DNA of 21,884 bases, from positions 1 to 21,884 of the forward strand of contig DATCKS010000222.1 in assembly GCA_036562265.1 (NCBI GenBank). The letters are read 5' to 3'. The position numbers were made by a program, and so were the translations under genes. Under the pieces are notes generated by a model. That model was given only the letters and a program-made list of their open reading frames with translations, made no database searches and was not told the origin of the DNA. The DNA comes from DASVDK01 sp036562265 [NCBI: Thermodesulfobacteriota bacterium]. GTDB lineage: Bacteria > DASVDK01. Shown piece after piece: positions 1 through 7,149 of the stretch (the first letter of the stretch is position 1; every line of letters starts with the position of its first letter).

Positions 1-1
1 C

Positions 2-136
2 CACTGCAAGACCGGCGTCCGCAGCGCCCAGGCGATCGAGTTCCTCAAGACCGCCGGCTTCCGCAAGCTCGCCAACCTCGCGGGCGGCATCGACCGCTGG
101 TCGACCGACGTGGACCCCTCCGTGCCGCGCTACTAG
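2..136 (+). CDS. Rhodanese-like sulfurtransferase, C-terminal fragment (5' end outside window)
   Basis: The frame is open from the window start to a TAG at 134-136 and gives 44 residues. They begin with the rhodanese active-site loop HCKTGVRS, whose cysteine (codon 5-7) would carry the persulfide, and then continue through the final helix with AGGIDRW. The end, DPSVPRY, closely resembles the tail of MoeB/ThiF-type adenylyltransferases fused to a rhodanese domain (MoeZ-like, which supply sulfur for molybdopterin, thiamine or cysteine), but a stand-alone rhodanese cannot be excluded because the rest lies outside. The domain family is clear; the full protein is not. Confidence 0.8.
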   Translation, partial: HCKTGVRSAQAIEFLKTAGFRKLANLAGGIDRWSTDVDPSVPRY

Positions 137-267
137 CTCCGGCCGGCGCTCGGACGCCGCGGCCGCGGACCACGGAAAGGTCCGACCCGGTCGTTGTTGC
201 GGCAACGCCGGGCAGAACGGTGTCGGTGTTCCGGGGAAACCGCGGGACGTTCCAACCTGCACCGCGC

Positions 268-306
268 CGCGGGGCGGCCGCCGGTCGCGCCGGCGGCCGC
301 CCCGCG
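268..306. terminator. 17-bp GC-only stem-loop, candidate terminator without T-tract
   Basis: Bases 268-284 are perfectly complementary to 290-306, leaving the 5-base loop TCGCG. The stem is entirely G and C. It sits 131 bases past the rhodanese stop codon and 174 bases before the next start. With no run of T on either side it is not a textbook intrinsic terminator. It could still stop transcription in this GC-rich genome, protect a 3' end, or be part of the leader of the following gene. Confidence 0.4.
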
Positions 307-406
307 CGCCGGCGCCGCAACAGCCCGCCGTGCGGTCGCTTTTCGCGCACGCGCCCCGGCGCGGTCGGGGCGGCACACCTGATGCTCCTGCCGTCTCCCG
401 AGAAGC

Positions 407-431
407 GCGGCGGGTCGTGGTGACCCGCCGC
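407..431. other. 10-bp inverted repeat in leader of small secreted protein
   Basis: GCGGCGGGTC (407-416) pairs perfectly with 422-431 around the loop GTGGT. It lies 48 bases before the start codon at 480 and 34 bases before the Shine-Dalgarno sequence, so it would be in the 5' UTR if transcription starts upstream of it. Its function is unknown. Confidence 0.35.
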
Positions 432-479
432 AGACGTCGCGTGATCCCGAGGGATCCGGAGACTCGAGGAGACCGAACC

Positions 480-737
480 ATGAAGACCTTTGCCCTTACC
501 CTTGCCGCAGCCGTCACGCTCGCGGCCGGCACGGCGTTCGCGGCCCCGATCGACGAGGTCGCGCAGGAGAAGACGCAGCCGGTGCAGATCGTCTCGGCGC
601 CGGAGCTGTCGGCCCGCGGCCAGGGCGCGGTGACCAACGGCGAGGAGGACGGCCGGACGCGTCCGGCGCACGCCGACTCGGTCCGCCTGGTCCCGTACCC
701 CAACGCCGAGCGCCCCACGTTCGACCGCGGGCGCTAG
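480..737 (+). CDS. Small secreted hypothetical protein (85 aa)
   Basis: I do not recognise the family. The ATG at 480 is well placed behind a Shine-Dalgarno sequence GAGGAGA at 466-472. The first 21 residues form a clean Sec signal peptide: MK, then a hydrophobic stretch of Leu/Ala/Val, then the cleavage site AFA-AP. The mature part is about 64 residues, polar and charged (rich in Glu, Arg, Pro), with no cysteine, no membrane segment and no motif I know, and is probably a small periplasmic or secreted protein. An in-frame ATG at 330 would add 50 arginine-rich residues before the signal peptide and is unlikely. The gene stands alone between the structured leader and a hairpin at 754-787. Confidence 0.72.
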   Translation: MKTFALTLAAAVTLAAGTAFAAPIDEVAQEKTQPVQIVSAPELSARGQGAVTNGEEDGRTRPAHADSVRLVPYPNAERPTFDRGR

Positions 738-753
738 GCTCGCACCTGCCGAA

Positions 754-787
754 GGCCTCCGCGCGGACATGGCGCCGCGCGGAGGCC
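754..787. terminator. 13-bp stem-loop after small secreted protein gene
   Basis: GGCCTCCGCGCGG (754-766) is the exact reverse complement of 775-787, with an 8-base loop. It begins 17 bases after the stop codon at 737, a typical distance for a terminator. There is no T-tract, so this is a candidate only; it would separate the small gene from dxs. Confidence 0.5.
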
Positions 788-833
788 GCACGGCCGTCCG
801 GTCGGACCCCGAGGCGAGCGGTCGTCCGACGAT

Positions 834-859
834 CCGCTCCGGGAGCCGCCCGCTCCGGG
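834..859. repeat. Direct repeat CCGCTCCGGG, two copies, 16-base period, upstream of dxs
   Basis: The 10-mer CCGCTCCGGG occurs at 834-843 and 850-859, immediately upstream of the -10 element of dxs at 863-868. The position suits a regulator binding site, but in DNA this GC-rich chance repeats are common. Confidence 0.3.
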
Positions 860-862
860 CGG

Positions 863-868
863 TATACT
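863..868 (+). promoter_or_regulatory. -10 element TATACT for dxs, probable leaderless start
   Basis: TATACT matches the sigma70 -10 consensus at five of six positions and is conspicuous in very GC-rich surroundings. Only seven bases separate it from the ATG at 876, so the predicted start point falls at or next to the A of the start codon. No Shine-Dalgarno sequence is present. I see no good -35 hexamer at 16-19 bases upstream. Confidence 0.55.
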
Positions 869-875
869 GCCGGCC

Positions 876-2840
876 ATGTCGGCCACCCCGCTGCTCGATC
901 GCATCCAGTCGCCCGCCGACCTGAAGACGCTGCGGCGTGACGAGCTACCGGCCCTCGCGGCCGAACTCCGAGCCGAGATCACCCGCATCGTCTCCAAGAC
1001 GGGGGGCCACTTCGCCTCGCCCCTCGGCATGGTCGATCTCATCGTGGCGCTCCACTACGTCTTCGACGCGCCGCGCGACCGCCTGGTCTTCGACGTAGGG
1101 CACCAGACCTACGCGCACAAGCTCCTCACCGGCCGGCGCGCGGCGATGGAGCGGCTTCGCCTCAAGGGCGGCGCGTCGGGGTTCCTGCGCCGCGAGGAGA
1201 GCGAGTTCGACACCTTCGGCGCCGGCCACGCCTCCACGTCGATCTCGGCGGCGCTCGGCATGGCCGTGGCGCGCGACCTCACGGCGGCCCACCCGCGCAA
1301 GGTCGTGGCGGTGATCGGCGACGGCGCCATGACGGGGGGCCTCGCCTTCGAGGGGCTCAACAACGCCGGGCACCTCGACACCGACCTCGTCGTCGTGCTC
1401 AACGACAACGAGATGTCGATCTCGCAGAACGTGGGGGCGATCTCGGCCTACCTGACGCGGCTCATCTCGGGGGCGCTCTACAACCGGGCGCGCGACACGG
1501 TGGGCGACTTCCTCAAGAACCTGCCGGCGGTCGGCGACCAGGTCGCCCGCCTCGCCAAGAAGACCGAGGAGGCGGCCAAGGGGCTCGTGGGGCCGGGCAC
1601 GCTCTTCGAGGAGCTGGGGTTCAAGTACCTCGGGCCGGTCCCCGGACACGACTACGGGGCGCTGATCGACACCCTGCAGAACGTGAAGGCGCTCAGCGAG
1701 CCGGTGCTCGTCCACGTGATCACCAAGAAGGGGAAGGGGTTCGCCGCGGCCGAGGGGGATCCGATCAAGTACCACGGCGTCGCGGCCGGCTTCGACGCCC
1801 CGAAGAAGACCGAGCCGGCGCCCGCCGGCTCGTCCGGGCCGGCACGGCCGCCCGTCCTCACCTACACGCAGGCCTTCGTCCACCACCTCCTCGGGCTCGC
1901 CCGCCGCGACCCGCGGATCGTCGCGATCACGGCGGCCATGCCGGACGGCACCGGCCTCGACCGGTTCCAGGCGGAGTTCCCGAAGCGGTGCTTCGACGTC
2001 GGCATCGCCGAGCAGCACGCGGTCTGCTTCGCGGCGGGGCTCGCGGCCGAGGGGATGCGGCCGGTCGCGGCCATCTACTCCACGTTCCTGCAGCGCGCGT
2101 ACGACCAGATCATCCACGACGTGGCGATCCAGCGGCTGCCGGTGACCTTCGCCCTCGACCGGGGCGGGCTCGTGGGCGCCGACGGCGCGACGCACCACGG
2201 CGTCTTCGACTACGGCTACCTGCGCATCGTGCCCAACCTCGTCGTCATGGCGCCGAAGGACGAGAACGAACTGGGCCGCATGCTCAGGACGGCCATCGAC
2301 CTCGGCGGGCCCGCGTCGGTGCGCTACCCGCGCGGCAAGGGGGTCGGCGTCGCGCTCGACGAGGAGCCGAGCCCGATCCCCGTGGGCCAGGCCGAGGTCC
2401 TCCTCGAGGGGGACGACCTCGCCATCGTCGCCATCGGGCAGTCGGTGTCCGAGGCGCTCGTCGCCGCCTCGCGGCTCGCGGCGGACGGCATCCGCGCCAC
2501 GGTGGTGAACGCGCGCTTCGTGAAGCCGCTCGACGTGGCGACGCTCGAGCGGGTGGCGCGGCGCACCGGGCGGCTGCTCACGGTCGAGGACCACGTGCGG
2601 ATCGGCGGCTTCGGCACCGCCGTCCTCGAGGCGCTCGGCGACCTCGGGCTTGCCGGCGAGGTCGCGCTCGTGCGCCTCGGGATCCCCGACCGGTTCATCG
2701 AGCACGGCACGCAGGAGGAGCAGCGGGCCGAGGTCGGCATCGACGCGGCGGGCATCGAGCGGGCCGCCCGCGCGCTGGTGGCCGCCCCGGCCCGTCCGGC
2801 CGCAGGCCGTGGCGCGCTCCGACTCCTCCCGCCCCGCTAG
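876..2840 (+). CDS. dxs: 1-deoxy-D-xylulose-5-phosphate synthase
   Basis: Condenses pyruvate and glyceraldehyde 3-phosphate using thiamine diphosphate, the first step of the MEP isoprenoid pathway; its product also feeds thiamine and pyridoxal synthesis. The protein has 654 residues (about 620 in E. coli). Visible signatures are SGHFAS-like GGHFAS (His45), GHQTYAHK (His76), the thiamine diphosphate motif GDG at 148-150 followed by the LNNAG asparagine region, the transketolase-type central domain with GIAEQHA, LDRGGLVGADGATHHG, and the C-terminal transketolase domain ending in RLGIPDRFIEHGTQEEQ. The start at 876 gives the usual N-terminus and is supported by a -10 element just upstream. The last 32 bases overlap tlyA, a common partner of dxs in Deltaproteobacteria. 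About 25 extra Ala/Pro/Arg-rich residues follow the conserved end. Confidence 0.97.
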   Translation: MSATPLLDRIQSPADLKTLRRDELPALAAELRAEITRIVSKTGGHFASPLGMVDLIVALHYVFDAPRDRLVFDVGHQTYAHKLLTGRRAAMERLRLKGGASGFLRREESEFDTFGAGHASTSISAALGMAVARDLTAAHPRKVVAVIGDGAMTGGLAFEGLNNAGHLDTDLVVVLNDNEMSISQNVGAISAYLTRLISGALYNRARDTVGDFLKNLPAVGDQVARLAKKTEEAAKGLVGPGTLFEELGFKYLGPVPGHDYGALIDTLQNVKALSEPVLVHVITKKGKGFAAAEGDPIKYHGVAAGFDAPKKTEPAPAGSSGPARPPVLTYTQAFVHHLLGLARRDPRIVAITAAMPDGTGLDRFQAEFPKRCFDVGIAEQHAVCFAAGLAAEGMRPVAAIYSTFLQRAYDQIIHDVAIQRLPVTFALDRGGLVGADGATHHGVFDYGYLRIVPNLVVMAPKDENELGRMLRTAIDLGGPASVRYPRGKGVGVALDEEPSPIPVGQAEVLLEGDDLAIVAIGQSVSEALVAASRLAADGIRATVVNARFVKPLDVATLERVARRTGRLLTVEDHVRIGGFGTAVLEALGDLGLAGEVALVRLGIPDRFIEHGTQEEQRAEVGIDAAGIERAARALVAAPARPAAGRGALRLLPPR

Positions 2841-3576
2841 GCGCACCCGGCTCGACGCCCTGCTCGTCGAGCGGGGACTGGCCCCGACGCGCAGCAAGGC
2901 CCAGGCGCTCATCCTGGCCGGCGAGGTGCGTGTGGCAGGCCAACCGGCCGACAAGGCCGGCGCGCTCGTCCCCGCCGACGCCGAGATCTCCCTGGTCGGG
3001 CGGGCGGCGCTCAGGTACGTCTCGCGGGGAGGGCTCAAGCTCGAAGGGGCGCTCGAGGACCTCCGCGTCCCGGTGGCCGGCCGCGTGGCGCTCGACGTCG
3101 GCGCCTCGACCGGCGGCTTCACCGACTGTCTCCTCCAGGCCGGGGCGCGCCGGGTCTACGCGGTCGACGTGGGGCGGGGGCAACTCGCCTGGCGGCTCAG
3201 GACCGACCCGCGCGTCGTCGCGCTCGAGGGCTGGCACATCAACCGACTTCCCCCCGACGCCGTGCCCGAGCCGGTCGACCTGGCGACCGTCGACGTCTCG
3301 TTCATCTCCCTCGAGAAGGTCCTGCCCGCCATCCGGGCCTTCCTCCGGCCGGGCGGCGACCTCCTGGCGCTCGTGAAGCCGCAGTTCGAGGTGGGGCCCG
3401 AGGCGGTGGGCAAGGGCGGGGTCGTCCGCGACCCGGCGCTGCGGCGCGCCGCCGTGGATCGGGTTGCCCGGGCGGCCCGCGCCGCCGGCTTCGAGGTGGT
3501 GGGCGAGGCCGAGAGCCGGCTCCCCGGCCCCAGGGGCAACCGCGAGGTCTTCCTGCACCTCCGGCGGGCTGATTGA
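2809..3576 (+). CDS. tlyA: TlyA family rRNA 2'-O-methyltransferase / hemolysin-like protein
   Basis: TlyA proteins methylate ribose 2'-hydroxyls of 16S (and in some species 23S) rRNA; older annotations call them hemolysins. The GTG at 2809 starts a 255-residue protein, typical for the family, with no strong Shine-Dalgarno sequence; it overlaps the dxs end by 32 bases in another frame, suggesting translational coupling. Residues about 12-70 are an S4 RNA-binding domain (LDALLVERGLAPTRSKAQA). An FtsJ-like methyltransferase domain follows: SAM motif LDVGASTGGFTDCL, acidic motif YAVDVG, then VDLATVDVSFISL and the catalytic-lysine region LVKPQFEVG. GPRGNREVFLHL closes the protein, as is usual. The upstream part of the open frame has no domain similarity, so I did not extend it. 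Confidence 0.92.
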   Translation: MARSDSSRPARRTRLDALLVERGLAPTRSKAQALILAGEVRVAGQPADKAGALVPADAEISLVGRAALRYVSRGGLKLEGALEDLRVPVAGRVALDVGASTGGFTDCLLQAGARRVYAVDVGRGQLAWRLRTDPRVVALEGWHINRLPPDAVPEPVDLATVDVSFISLEKVLPAIRAFLRPGGDLLALVKPQFEVGPEAVGKGGVVRDPALRRAAVDRVARAARAAGFEVVGEAESRLPGPRGNREVFLHLRRAD

Positions 3577-3652
3577 CGGGCCGAGCGGGGGGGTGGTAGG
3601 GTTTCGGGCACCTTGCGCCCCGAGGGCATGGGGCGGCTCGGGCGGGGGGCGT

Positions 3653-5497
3653 GTGATAGCTCGTAACACGTTGTCAGCGCTTGCATTTCTCCTCCTCGTC
3701 CCGCTCGCGTCCGGCTGTGCCGTGACGAGGACCACAGGAGCCGCGACGCCGCAGCTATCGGGGGAAGAGGCCCGGACGCCGGGGCAGGCCTCGCGGCCCG
3801 CCGACAGCGGCGCGCCGGCCGAGCCGGGCGTACGGCGCGCGGTGCTGCGGGCGCGCGCGGGCGGCTCGATCGACCCCGGCACCGAGGCCGCGCGGGCACA
3901 GTACTTCTTCCTCGTGGCCCAGCTTGCCCTCAAGCAGGCCGACCTCGTCACGGCCGGCGCCGCCATGGAGCGCGCCGTGGAGGCCGACCCCGAGTCGGTC
4001 ACCCTGCGCGTGGGGCTTGCCCAGATCCTCATCCGGCGCGGCGACGTGGCGGGCGCGCGGACCCACGCCGAGGCGGCGCTCGCGCGCGACCCGGAGAACC
4101 TCGACGCCCTCGCCATCGTGGCCAACGTCAAGGCCGCCACGGGTGAGGCCGAGGAGGCGGTGAAGGCCTACCGCCGCATCCTCGCCCGGGACCCCGATCG
4201 GGAGGAGTCGGCCCTCTACCTCGGCACCCTCCTCGCCGAGCAGGGCCATCTCGCCGAAGCCGAGGAGGTCCTGGCCGCGCTCGTGGAGCGGCAGCCCGAC
4301 TCGGTGCTCGGCCACCTCTACCTGGGCCGCGTCCGGGCCGAGCGGAAGAACTACGCCGGCGCCGCCGAGGCCTACCTGCAGACGCTGGCCTTGAGCCCCA
4401 CGCTCGAGTCGGCGCGCCTCGACCTCGCGCAGGTCTACGAGGCGCTTCGAGAGCCGCTCAAGGCCGAGCAGGAGTACCGGGAGATCCTCGAGGCGAACCC
4501 GAACAACACGCGCGCGCGCCTGCGCCTCTCGCAGCTCTACATCCGGGAGAACCAGCTCGACGACGCGCTCGCCGAGCTGCGCTTCCTCGGCGACTCCTTC
4601 GACGCTCGCATCCGGATGGGCCTGATCCTGTTCGAGCAGCGGCGCCTCGACGACGCGGCCGCCGAGTTCTCGCTCGCCCTGGCGACGCGGGTGCCCGAGG
4701 GGCAGCCTGCGCCCGACTACGGCCGCGCGCACTACTACCTCGGCGTGGTCGAGGCCGAGCGCAACGCGGAGGCGGCGGCCGTGGCCCGGTTCCGGCAGGT
4801 CCCCCCGACCTCGGAGGCGTTCGCCGACAGCCGCGCGTACCTCGCCTACCTGCTCGACCGGCGAGGGGACGCCGCGGCGGCGGAGGCGGCCGCGCAGGAA
4901 GGTCTGGCCGTGCGCCCGGACCACGTGGAGCTCCGGACGCTCCTGGCCACCCTCTACGAGAAGCAGAGGCGCTACGCCGAGGCGGCACGCGTCCTCGAGG
5001 AGGCGCTCGTGAGCCTGCCGGACGACGAGCGGATCCTCTACGCGCTCGGCGTCGTCTACGAGAAGGCGGGCCAGCGCGAGCGCGGGATCGAGGCGATGCA
5101 GCGGATCATCGCCAGGAACCCGCGCCACGCCGACGCGCTGAACTTCGTGGGGTACACCTGGGCGGAGGCGGGCATCCGGCTCGACGAGGCCGAGGCCTAC
5201 ATCAAGCGCGCCCTCGCCGAGAAGCCGGATGACGGCTTCATCACCGACAGCCTCGGCTGGGTGTATTACCAGAAGGGCGAGTACGCCCGGGCGGTCGAGC
5301 TGCTCGAGCGCGCCGTGGCCCTCGTCCCCGACGACCCGGTGATCGTCGAGCACCTCGGCGACGCGTACGCGAAGGCCCAGATGTACGACAAGGCCGCGCA
5401 GGCCTACGAGCGTGCCCTCGCCCTCGACCCGGCGAAGAGCGAGGTGAAGGAGAAGCTCGCCCGGGTCAGGCGGGAGCCGAAGGGCCAGGGCCTGTGA
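3653..5497 (+). CDS. Tetratricopeptide-repeat lipoprotein
   Basis: A 614-residue protein starting at GTG 3653, chosen because it directly precedes a lipoprotein signal peptide: short basic start, hydrophobic core LAFLLLVP, and lipobox LASGC with Cys22. The residue after the cysteine is alanine, so an outer-membrane destination is plausible. After a low-complexity linker to about residue 75, the protein is almost entirely TPR helices, roughly a dozen repeats to the end. The segment with NFVGYTWAEAGIRLDEAE and DSLGWVYYQKGEYARAVELLERA is typical of a conserved family of proteobacterial TPR proteins. TPR arrays bind other proteins; no enzyme domain is visible. The stop overlaps the start of the LolB-like gene by four bases (GTGA), so the two are very likely co-translated and may act together at the outer membrane. 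Partner unknown. Confidence 0.85.
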   Translation: MIARNTLSALAFLLLVPLASGCAVTRTTGAATPQLSGEEARTPGQASRPADSGAPAEPGVRRAVLRARAGGSIDPGTEAARAQYFFLVAQLALKQADLVTAGAAMERAVEADPESVTLRVGLAQILIRRGDVAGARTHAEAALARDPENLDALAIVANVKAATGEAEEAVKAYRRILARDPDREESALYLGTLLAEQGHLAEAEEVLAALVERQPDSVLGHLYLGRVRAERKNYAGAAEAYLQTLALSPTLESARLDLAQVYEALREPLKAEQEYREILEANPNNTRARLRLSQLYIRENQLDDALAELRFLGDSFDARIRMGLILFEQRRLDDAAAEFSLALATRVPEGQPAPDYGRAHYYLGVVEAERNAEAAAVARFRQVPPTSEAFADSRAYLAYLLDRRGDAAAAEAAAQEGLAVRPDHVELRTLLATLYEKQRRYAEAARVLEEALVSLPDDERILYALGVVYEKAGQRERGIEAMQRIIARNPRHADALNFVGYTWAEAGIRLDEAEAYIKRALAEKPDDGFITDSLGWVYYQKGEYARAVELLERAVALVPDDPVIVEHLGDAYAKAQMYDKAAQAYERALALDPAKSEVKEKLARVRREPKGQGL

Positions 5498-6315
5498 GGC
5501 GCCCCGCGCCGGGCTCGCCGGCGCGGCGGTGGATCGCCGGGCTGCTCGCGGTCGTCGGCCTGGCGGCGAGCGGCTGCCGGCCGGCCCTGAAGTTGCCGGG
5601 CCCGGGAGGGATCGACGGGCCGCCGGCACTGGCGGCGAGCCTCGCGAGGCACGCGGCGCGGGTGACCGCCCTCAGGGGCGACGCCTGGGTGCGGGCCGAG
5701 CTTCGGGGCGAGGGCGGGTCGGCCAGGCAGGTCGTCGTCGTGCAGGCGCCCGATCGACTGCGGATCGAGACGATCGGCGTCTTCGGGCAGCCGGCACTGG
5801 TGTTCGCGTCGGGGCCCGAGGCCCAGGCGCTCTTCGTCGCGTCCGAGGGGCGCTTCTACCTCGGGCCGGGCGTGGTGCGGCGGCTGCCGTACCTGCCACG
5901 GGGCATCGGGCTCGAGGAGGTCGCCGCCCTGCTCCTCGGTCGGGTCCCGCGAGCGGTCCTCGCCGGCGCGGCGGCCGGCCGGCTCGAGGTGGAGCCGCGG
6001 GCGCGGCGATACGTGCTCGACGCGGTCGACCCGGACACGGGTCGCCCCTGGCGCGTCGTCGTCGACGCCGACGGCGGCTACCCGGTGTCGGTGGCGCTGC
6101 TGGGGCGCGACGGCGAGCCCGAGGTCCTGGCGACCTTCGAGGACTTCCGGCCGACGCCGGCCGGGCCGTTCCCGTACCGGATCGGCGTCGTCGAGCCGGG
6201 CCGGGCGCTCGAGGCCCGCGTCGAGTACGGAGAGATCGACCTCAACCCGACGCTCGCGGCCGACGCGTTTCGCCTGGCCGCGCCGCGCGGCGCGGTCACG
6301 GTCGAGGTCGAGTGA
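5494..6315 (+). CDS. LolB-like / DUF4292 family outer-membrane lipoprotein
   Basis: A 273-residue lipoprotein. The GTG start overlaps the preceding TGA (GTGA). The N-terminus has several arginines, a hydrophobic stretch and a lipobox AASGC with Cys28. The rest looks like the half-barrel fold of LolB and DUF4292 proteins: ALRGDAWVRAEL, then a run of amphipathic beta strands such as RQVVVVQAPDRLRIETIGVFGQPALVF, and a late strand pair ending EIDLNPTLAADAFRLAAP. LolB inserts lipoproteins into the outer membrane, but sequence conservation is weak and the exact role is inferred. In E. coli lolB neighbours ispE, another MEP-pathway gene; here the neighbour is dxs. Best guess is an envelope biogenesis lipoprotein paired with the TPR protein upstream. 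Confidence 0.75.
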   Translation: MRRPAPGSPARRWIAGLLAVVGLAASGCRPALKLPGPGGIDGPPALAASLARHAARVTALRGDAWVRAELRGEGGSARQVVVVQAPDRLRIETIGVFGQPALVFASGPEAQALFVASEGRFYLGPGVVRRLPYLPRGIGLEEVAALLLGRVPRAVLAGAAAGRLEVEPRARRYVLDAVDPDTGRPWRVVVDADGGYPVSVALLGRDGEPEVLATFEDFRPTPAGPFPYRIGVVEPGRALEARVEYGEIDLNPTLAADAFRLAAPRGAVTVEVE

Positions 6316-6338
6316 CGGGCGGCCGTCCCCCGGCGGCG

Positions 6339-6359
6339 GGCCACCTCCCGGGGGTGGCC
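6339..6359. terminator. Weak stem-loop after LolB-like gene
   Basis: GGCCACC (6339-6345) pairs with GGTGGCC (6353-6359) around a 7-base loop, 23 bases after the stop. There is no T-tract. Since the regulator gene downstream has its own Shine-Dalgarno sequence after a 111-base gap, a transcript boundary here is plausible but unproven. Confidence 0.3.
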
Positions 6360-6426
6360 GCCGGGGTGGCCGCGTGACGCGTACACACGCCGGCGTCCGC
6401 GCCGTGCGGATTGGAAGGGGAGATTC

Positions 6427-7134
6427 ATGCAGCCGGCTACGCTGCCCAAGCGCGCCGAACAGCGCGCGCACCTCAAGCGGGTCCCGCTCTTCGCCGACTT
6501 CGAGGAGAGCGAACTCGACGATCTGCTCTCCGTGATGAAGGAGAAGCGCTTCCTCCGGGACGCCACCATCCTCATCCAGCGAGACCCGGGGGAGAGCTGC
6601 TTCCTCATCGCGTCGGGCGAGGTGAAGGTCTCCCTCTTCGGCGAGGACGGCAAGGAGATCATCCTGGCCAAGCTCGGCGAGGGGGAGGTCTTCGGCGAGA
6701 TGGCCCTGCTCTCCGGGTCACCCCGTTCGGCCACGGTCATCGCCATGCAGGACACGACGCTCCTGGTCCTGGAGCGGGAGGAGTTCCACAAGCTCCTCAT
6801 GCGCCAGCCGAAGATCGCCATCAAGATCCTCGGCGTCATGGCCGACCGCCTGCGCAAGGCCGACGAGAAGATCGAGGCGCTCGTCCTCTTCGACGTCTCC
6901 CAGCGCGTGACGCAGTTCGTCCTGGAGATGGCGAGGAAGGAGGGGGTGCAGAGCCCCGAGGGGCTGGTCATCCGCCGCCGCCCCACGCACCGCGAGATCG
7001 CCAACATGACCGGCACGACACGCGAGACGGTGAGCCGCGTCCTGTCGGAACTCGCTCGCGGCGGGTACGTCTCGATGACCGGCAAGCGGCTCACGGTCCA
7101 CGAGAAGCTGTACACGCAAGGGTCGCTTCTCTAG
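6427..7134 (+). CDS. Crp/Fnr-family transcriptional regulator
   Basis: A 235-residue DNA-binding regulator. The ATG follows the purine-rich Shine-Dalgarno GGAAGGGGAG (6413-6422). The N-terminal cyclic-nucleotide-binding domain spans about residues 15-125, with LIASGEVKVSLF and a phosphate-binding cassette FGEMALLSGSPRSATV. The Glu (about 91) and Arg-Ser pair (about 100-101) match the residues that bind cyclic nucleotide in Crp. A long dimerisation helix follows, then a winged helix-turn-helix with THREIANMTGTTRETVSRVL as recognition region. No cysteine cluster of the Fnr iron-sulfur type is seen. The ligand may be cAMP or another cyclic nucleotide; target genes are unknown. It is followed 15 bases later by the DUF3187 gene, probably in one transcript. 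Confidence 0.93.
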   Translation: MQPATLPKRAEQRAHLKRVPLFADFEESELDDLLSVMKEKRFLRDATILIQRDPGESCFLIASGEVKVSLFGEDGKEIILAKLGEGEVFGEMALLSGSPRSATVIAMQDTTLLVLEREEFHKLLMRQPKIAIKILGVMADRLRKADEKIEALVLFDVSQRVTQFVLEMARKEGVQSPEGLVIRRRPTHREIANMTGTTRETVSRVLSELARGGYVSMTGKRLTVHEKLYTQGSLL

Positions 7135-7149
7135 CCGTCGACCCGCGCG

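Larger units (their letters stand above)
137..479 (+). other. Gene-free structured region upstream of small secreted protein
   Basis: I see no convincing gene in these 343 bases; the short open frames here are uninterrupted only because of GC richness. The stretch holds three dyads: a 17-bp perfect stem at 268-306, a 10-bp stem at 407-431, and a short palindrome at 443-456 (GATCCC-GA-GGGATC). A weaker 6-bp stem lies at 329-351. No T-tract follows any of them. The region may combine the terminator of the rhodanese gene with a long structured 5' leader of the downstream gene. Confidence 0.5.

Noticed and set aside
945-3122. Long minus-strand open frame opposite dxs and tlyA
   Set aside because: It lies antisense to two well-supported genes, its product is Arg/His/Glu-rich without domains, and such frames are expected in DNA with very high GC at third positions.
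3577-3652. 6-bp inverted repeat (CCCGAG/CTCGGG at 3619-3642) between tlyA and the TPR gene as a terminator
   Set aside because: The stem is short with a 12-base loop and no T-tract; in such GC-rich DNA this is expected by chance.
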